Assembly: GCA_900770535.1 (NCBI GenBank)
Contig: CAAHDV010000125.1
Location: forward strand, 1 to 8,817
Reading direction: 5' to 3'
DNA from: Lachnospiraceae bacterium
GTDB lineage: Bacteria; Bacillota; Clostridia; Lachnospirales; Lachnospiraceae
Length of the DNA: 8,817 nucleotides
Shown: positions 5,653 through 8,817 of the stretch, piece after piece
Layout of the letters: every line of letters starts with the position of its first letter
Numbering within the stretch: the first letter of the stretch is position 1
Program-made: the position numbers and the translations under genes
The notes under the pieces: model-generated
The model's database searches: none
Told to the model about the DNA's origin: nothing
The model's input: only the letters and a program-made list of their open reading frames with translations

Positions 5653-6048
5653 TTGATCGGAAAATGGAATCGTGCGTACAGACGCTGGAGAAAACAAGGT
5701 ATCCGGCGGCTGGCACAAAAATTTCAGCGTGCGCAGCGGATCCGGCGTTTCCGGACCTGTCTGGCAGCAGCGCTTTGTGCGGAGCTTCTGGCTGGCGCAG
5801 GCCTGTACTGGAACCAGAACCGGCCGGAGCTGAATCTGGTGCGCAGGGAAGAAATCTGTGAGGTGGAGCTGATCCCAAAGACCAGCCTGGATGGGATGGA
5901 GGATATGGATGCCGGAAGGGACGGGAAAGGCAATGCCGCCGGGGAAGCAGCAAGCGCAAAAGAACAGGATATTTACGGCGTCCGCCTGAATCTGGAGGCA
6001 CTGGAGGTTCAGTTCTACCACCGGATCAATTCCGTGCAGCGGAAATAG
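5653..6048 (+). CDS. Basic single-pass membrane protein of unknown function
   Basis: Predicted 131-residue protein, family not recognised. Residues 1-34 contain 14 Lys/Arg and no acidic residue. They are followed by a hydrophobic segment at about 36-53 (CLAAALCAELLAGAGLYW) and an outer, partly acidic region rich in Ala and Gly. By the positive-inside rule the N-terminus should be cytoplasmic and the C-terminus extracytoplasmic. The TTG at 5653 is preferred because AGGAGG lies at 5643-5648, although the 4-base spacing is short. The frame is also open to a TTG at 5554, which would place translation across the folded element and lacks a good ribosome binding site. An ATG at 5664 is in another frame. 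A lipoprotein gene precedes it, so both products may act at the cell surface. That it is a real gene is likely but not certain. Confidence 0.6.
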   Translation: MIGKWNRAYRRWRKQGIRRLAQKFQRAQRIRRFRTCLAAALCAELLAGAGLYWNQNRPELNLVRREEICEVELIPKTSLDGMEDMDAGRDGKGNAAGEAASAKEQDIYGVRLNLEALEVQFYHRINSVQRK

Positions 6049-6083
6049 GCCTGTTTGAAACTTTGTGCATGCAAAGAACAGGC
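6049..6083 (+). other. Bulged hairpin directly after the stop codon
   Basis: GCCTGTT (6049-6055) pairs with AACAGGC (6077-6083), and CTTTG (6061-6065) with CAAAG (6072-6076), with a 5-base bulge on the left side. The stem begins on the base after the TAG. A run of A follows on this strand where an intrinsic terminator would have U. It separates the membrane protein gene from the purF promoter. Confidence 0.45.
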
Positions 6084-6099
6084 AGACGAAAAAAATATA

Positions 6100-6128
6100 T
6101 TGCAATTCAGATACCTGTGTATTATAAT
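6100..6128 (+). promoter_or_regulatory. Strong sigma-A promoter for purF
   Basis: A -35-like TTGCAA (6100-6105) and a consensus -10 TATAAT (6123-6128) are separated by 17 bases. Transcription would begin near 6135 and give a leader of about 60 bases, too short for a guanine or PRPP riboswitch. I see no clear PurR-type operator pair here. Confidence 0.8.
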
Positions 6129-6194
6129 TTCTTCTGAAATTAACTTCTTTTATTTATGACACTTATAAATACACAGAGAGGAATAAGAAAGCCG

Positions 6195-7634
6195 ATGGAA
6201 GAAAAACGCTTGCTGAATCCAGATGAGCTGCATGAAGAGTGTGGCGTATTCGGAATGTACGATTTTGACGGCAACGATGTGGCATCCGAGATCTATTACG
6301 GGCTGTTCGCATTGCAGCACCGGGGGCAGGAGAGCTGCGGTATTGCGGTCAGTGACACAGAGGGACCGAAGGGGAAGGTAAATGCGTATAAGGGGATGGG
6401 GCTTTGCAATGAGGTGTTCACACCGGACATCTTAGAGGGGTTACATGGAAATATTGGTGTGGGACATGTGCGTTATTCCACCGCGGGAAGCAGTACCCGC
6501 GAGAACGCGCAGCCGCTGGTACTGAACTATGTCAAAGGTACCCTGGCGCTGGCCCACAACGGAAATCTGGTCAACGCGCCGGAGCTGCGAAGAGAACTGG
6601 AATACACCGGAGCAATCTTCCAGACTACCATTGACTCCGAGGTCATTGCGTACCACATTGCCAGAGAGCGTGTGCGTACTTCTTCCGTAGAGGAAGCGGT
6701 AGCCAATGCCATGAAGAAGATCAAGGGCGCTTACTCCCTGGTCATCATGAGCCCGCGCAAAATGATTGGCGCCAGAGATCCGTTTGGCTTTAAGCCTCTC
6801 TGTATCGGTAAAAAGGAGAATGCCTACATTCTGGTATCCGAGAGCTGCGCTCTGGCTACCATCGACGCGGAGTTTGTCCGTGACGTAGAGCCGGGTGAGA
6901 TCGTTACCATCACAAAGGATGGCATCAAATCCGATAAGAGCATGTGCCTGCCGGATCCGAAAAAGCAGGCCAGATGCGTGTTTGAGTACATTTACTTTGC
7001 GAGACCGGACAGTGTGTTTGACGGTGTGAGCGTTTACCATGCCCGCATCCATGCAGGACGCTGTCTCGCCATTGACTCCCCGGTGGATGCCGACCTCGTG
7101 GTAGGCGTGCCGGAATCCGGAAACGCCGCGGCCCTTGGTTACTCCATGCAGTCCGGCATTCCGTACGGAACGGCGTTTGTGAAGAACTCCTATGTGGGAC
7201 GTACCTTCATCAAGCCGAAACAGAGCAGCCGTGTCTCCGCGGTAAAGGTCAAACTGAATGTATTAAAGGAAGCAGTAGCCGGAAAACGCGTCATCATGAT
7301 TGATGACTCCATTGTCCGCGGCACCACCAGCCATCTCATTGTCAAGATGCTGCGGGATGCCGGAGCGAAAGAGGTTCATGTGAAGATCAGTGCGCCGCCG
7401 TTCTTACATCCGTGCTATTTCGGAACTGATATTCCATCCGAGGACCAGCTGATCGCCAGTGGCCGTACCATTGAGGAGATCCGCCAGATCATTGGGGCAG
7501 ATTCCTTATCTTATTTAAAGATGGAGCGTTTGCAGGAGCTGTCTGCAGGACTTCCGATCTGCACTGCATGCTTCAGCGGAGATTATCCGTTAGACCCGCC
7601 GCAGGAGGACATCCGCGGCGAATACACCAAATAA
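6195..7634 (+). CDS. purF: Amidophosphoribosyltransferase (glutamine PRPP amidotransferase)
   Basis: First committed enzyme of purine biosynthesis: transfers the amide nitrogen of glutamine to PRPP, giving phosphoribosylamine. From this start the 479-residue product has a 15-residue propeptide ending before C16 (EE-CGVFG). C16 should become the N-terminal nucleophile of the class II glutaminase domain after cleavage. The C-terminal phosphoribosyltransferase domain carries the PRPP loop [14 protein letters not shown] (366-379). Four cysteines match the [4Fe-4S] ligands of the Bacillus type: C261, C407 and the CTAC pair C456/C459, which suggests oxygen sensitivity. The ATG at 6195 is chosen for a purine-rich site, GAGAGGA (6176-6182), about 12 bases upstream. 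An in-frame ATG at 6156 lacks any such site and would lengthen the propeptide by 13 residues. purB follows after 67 bases. Confidence 0.97.
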   Translation: MEEKRLLNPDELHEECGVFGMYDFDGNDVASEIYYGLFALQHRGQESCGIAVSDTEGPKGKVNAYKGMGLCNEVFTPDILEGLHGNIGVGHVRYSTAGSSTRENAQPLVLNYVKGTLALAHNGNLVNAPELRRELEYTGAIFQTTIDSEVIAYHIARERVRTSSVEEAVANAMKKIKGAYSLVIMSPRKMIGARDPFGFKPLCIGKKENAYILVSESCALATIDAEFVRDVEPGEIVTITKDGIKSDKSMCLPDPKKQARCVFEYIYFARPDSVFDGVSVYHARIHAGRCLAIDSPVDADLVVGVPESGNAAALGYSMQSGIPYGTAFVKNSYVGRTFIKPKQSSRVSAVKVKLNVLKEAVAGKRVIMIDDSIVRGTTSHLIVKMLRDAGAKEVHVKISAPPFLHPCYFGTDIPSEDQLIASGRTIEEIRQIIGADSLSYLKMERLQELSAGLPICTACFSGDYPLDPPQEDIRGEYTK

Positions 7635-7638
7635 AAGT

Positions 7639-7661
7639 CTGGCTGCGCAGGCCGCAGTCAG
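7639..7661 (+). other. Intercistronic hairpin between purF and purB
   Basis: CTGGCTGCG (7639-7647) pairs with CGCAGTCAG (7653-7661), with one G-U pair and a 5-base loop, four bases after the purF stop. CAAAAACAAC follows with no U-tract, so read-through into purB is expected. A role in stability or processing is possible but not shown. Confidence 0.4.
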
Positions 7662-7701
7662 CAAAAACAACTATCAATCAGAAAAATATTGGAGGGTTCT
7701 T

Positions 7702-8784
7702 ATGAACGATAGATACCAAAGCCCGTTGTCCGAGCGTTACGCAAGTAAGGAGATGCAGTACATCTTCTCCCCGGACAAGAAATTCAAAACCTGGAGAAAA
7801 CTGTGGATCGCGCTGGCAGAGACCGAGAAGGAGCTGGGCCTGCCGATCACTCAGGAGCAGATCGATGAGTTAAAGGCACACGCGGAGGATATCAACTACG
7901 AGGTAGCAAAGGAGCGCGAGCGTCTGGTGCGCCACGATGTGATGTCCCACGTATACGCATACGGCCAGCAGTGCCCGAAAGCAAAGGGTATCATCCATCT
8001 GGGTGCTACTTCCTGCTATGTTGGTGATAACACCGACCTCATCATCATGACTGAGGGCTTAAGACTGGTCCGCAAAAAACTCATCAACGTGATGGCAGAG
8101 CTGGCAAAATTCGCAGACAAATACAAAAACCAGCCGACCCTGGCATTTACCCATTTCCAGCCGGCCCAGCCGACTACCGTGGGCAAGCGCGCAACGTTGT
8201 GGTTAAACGAGCTTTGTCTGGATCTTGAAGATCTGGATCATGTGCTTTCTACCATGAAGCTTCTTGGCTCCAAGGGAACCACCGGTACCCAGGCAAGCTT
8301 TTTGGAGCTGTTTGAGGGCGATCACGAGAAATGCCGCAAGGCAGACCAGATGATCGCGGAGAAGATGGGCTTTTCCGCATGCTACCCGGTATCCGGACAG
8401 ACCTACTCCCGTAAGGTGGACACCCGTGTGTTAAATATTCTGGCAGGCATTGCCCAGAGCGCCCATAAGTTCAGCAACGACATCCGTCTGTTACAGCACT
8501 TAAAAGAAGTGGAAGAGCCGTTTGAGAAGAACCAGATCGGTTCCTCCGCTATGGCATATAAGAGAAACCCGATGAGAAGTGAGCGTATCGCATCCTTGGC
8601 GAACTATGTGATGTCTGATATGATGAACCCGATGCTCGTTGCCTCCACCCAGTGGTTCGAGCGTACTCTGGATGACTCCGCGAACAAGCGTCTCTCCGTT
8701 CCGGAAGGATTCCTTGCGATCGACGGTATTCTGGATCTCTACTTAAATGTTGTGGATGGTCTTGTGGTATATCCGAAGGTGATA
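7702..8784 (+). CDS. purB: Adenylosuccinate lyase, C-terminally incomplete at contig edge
   Basis: Removes fumarate from SAICAR and from adenylosuccinate, so it acts in both the common purine route and AMP synthesis. 361 genomic codons are present. The full-length long-form (eukaryote-like) enzyme has roughly 475, so about a quarter is missing. Visible motifs in order are [19 protein letters not shown] (N-terminal signature), RHDVMSHV (77-84), [10 protein letters not shown] (103-112), [10 protein letters not shown] (150-159, with the probable general acid H151), and the fumarate lyase signature [11 protein letters not shown] (280-290) carrying the catalytic serine loop. GGAGGG at 7691-7696 supports the ATG at 7702. 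The frame stays open to the last base, but codons after 8784 are adapter. The truncation is therefore an assembly end and not a biological break. Probably co-transcribed with purF. Confidence 0.96.
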
Positions 8785-8817
8785 AGATCGGAAGAGCACA
8801 CGTCTGAACTCCAGTCA
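8785..8817 (+). other. Illumina TruSeq adapter contamination at the contig end
   Basis: The final 33 bases begin AGATCGGAAGAGCACACGTC and match the standard TruSeq read-through adapter to the last base. In the purB frame they read [11 protein letters not shown], a peptide known as an adapter artefact at protein ends in draft genomes. They should be trimmed and not taken as purB sequence. Confidence 0.98.

Noticed and set aside
5664..5861. 65-codon open frame starting at ATG 5664
   Set aside because: It overlaps the membrane protein gene in another frame, sits 15 bases from the ribosome binding site, and shows no recognisable protein features.
1..8784. CRISPR array, tRNA, rRNA, insertion sequence or prophage genes
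   Set aside because: No regularly spaced repeats, no tRNA-like cloverleaf, and no transposase or integrase frames were found. The lack of mobile genes suggests an ordinary chromosomal region.

Overview
The window reads as low-copy chromosomal DNA of an anaerobic Firmicute, most likely a member of the Lachnospiraceae/Clostridia. The reasons are strong AGGAGG-type ribosome binding sites, sigma-A-like promoters, a lysine riboswitch ahead of dapA, an Fe-S cluster PurF of the Bacillus/Clostridium type, and a long-form PurB. This placement is inferred from gene character, not from a database search. All convincing genes lie on the + strand.

Layout: (1) 1-111, two tandem inverted repeats. (2) 112-1455, a MATE-family multidrug/cation antiporter. 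(3) 1540-2184, a tandem OB-fold protein related to single-stranded DNA-binding protein. (4) 2330-2815, a small P-loop protein of the CobA/BtuR corrinoid adenosyltransferase type. (5) 2816-3184, a promoter, a lysine riboswitch, its antiterminator and an intrinsic terminator. (6) 3185-4914, dapA and dapB, consecutive steps of the diaminopimelate/lysine pathway. (7) 5042-6048, a short Gly/Asn/Thr-rich lipoprotein and a basic single-pass membrane protein, separated by a structured intergenic region. (8) 6100-8784, a near-consensus promoter, then purF and the first 361 codons of purB (purine biosynthesis).

The last 33 bases (8785-8817) are the Illumina TruSeq adapter and not genomic DNA. The sequence therefore ends at a contig edge inside purB, and the last 11 apparent codons are artefactual.

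The dapA-dapB unit is the clearest regulated module. High lysine should stabilise P1 of the aptamer, release the terminator and shut off both genes. purF and purB look like a second unit driven from the promoter just upstream of purF. Most of the window is ordinary metabolism. The best candidate for something undescribed is the 5519-5598 element, which can fold as a compact three-way junction with two 14-nt loops complementary to each other. Several stop codons are followed by hairpins without U-tracts.
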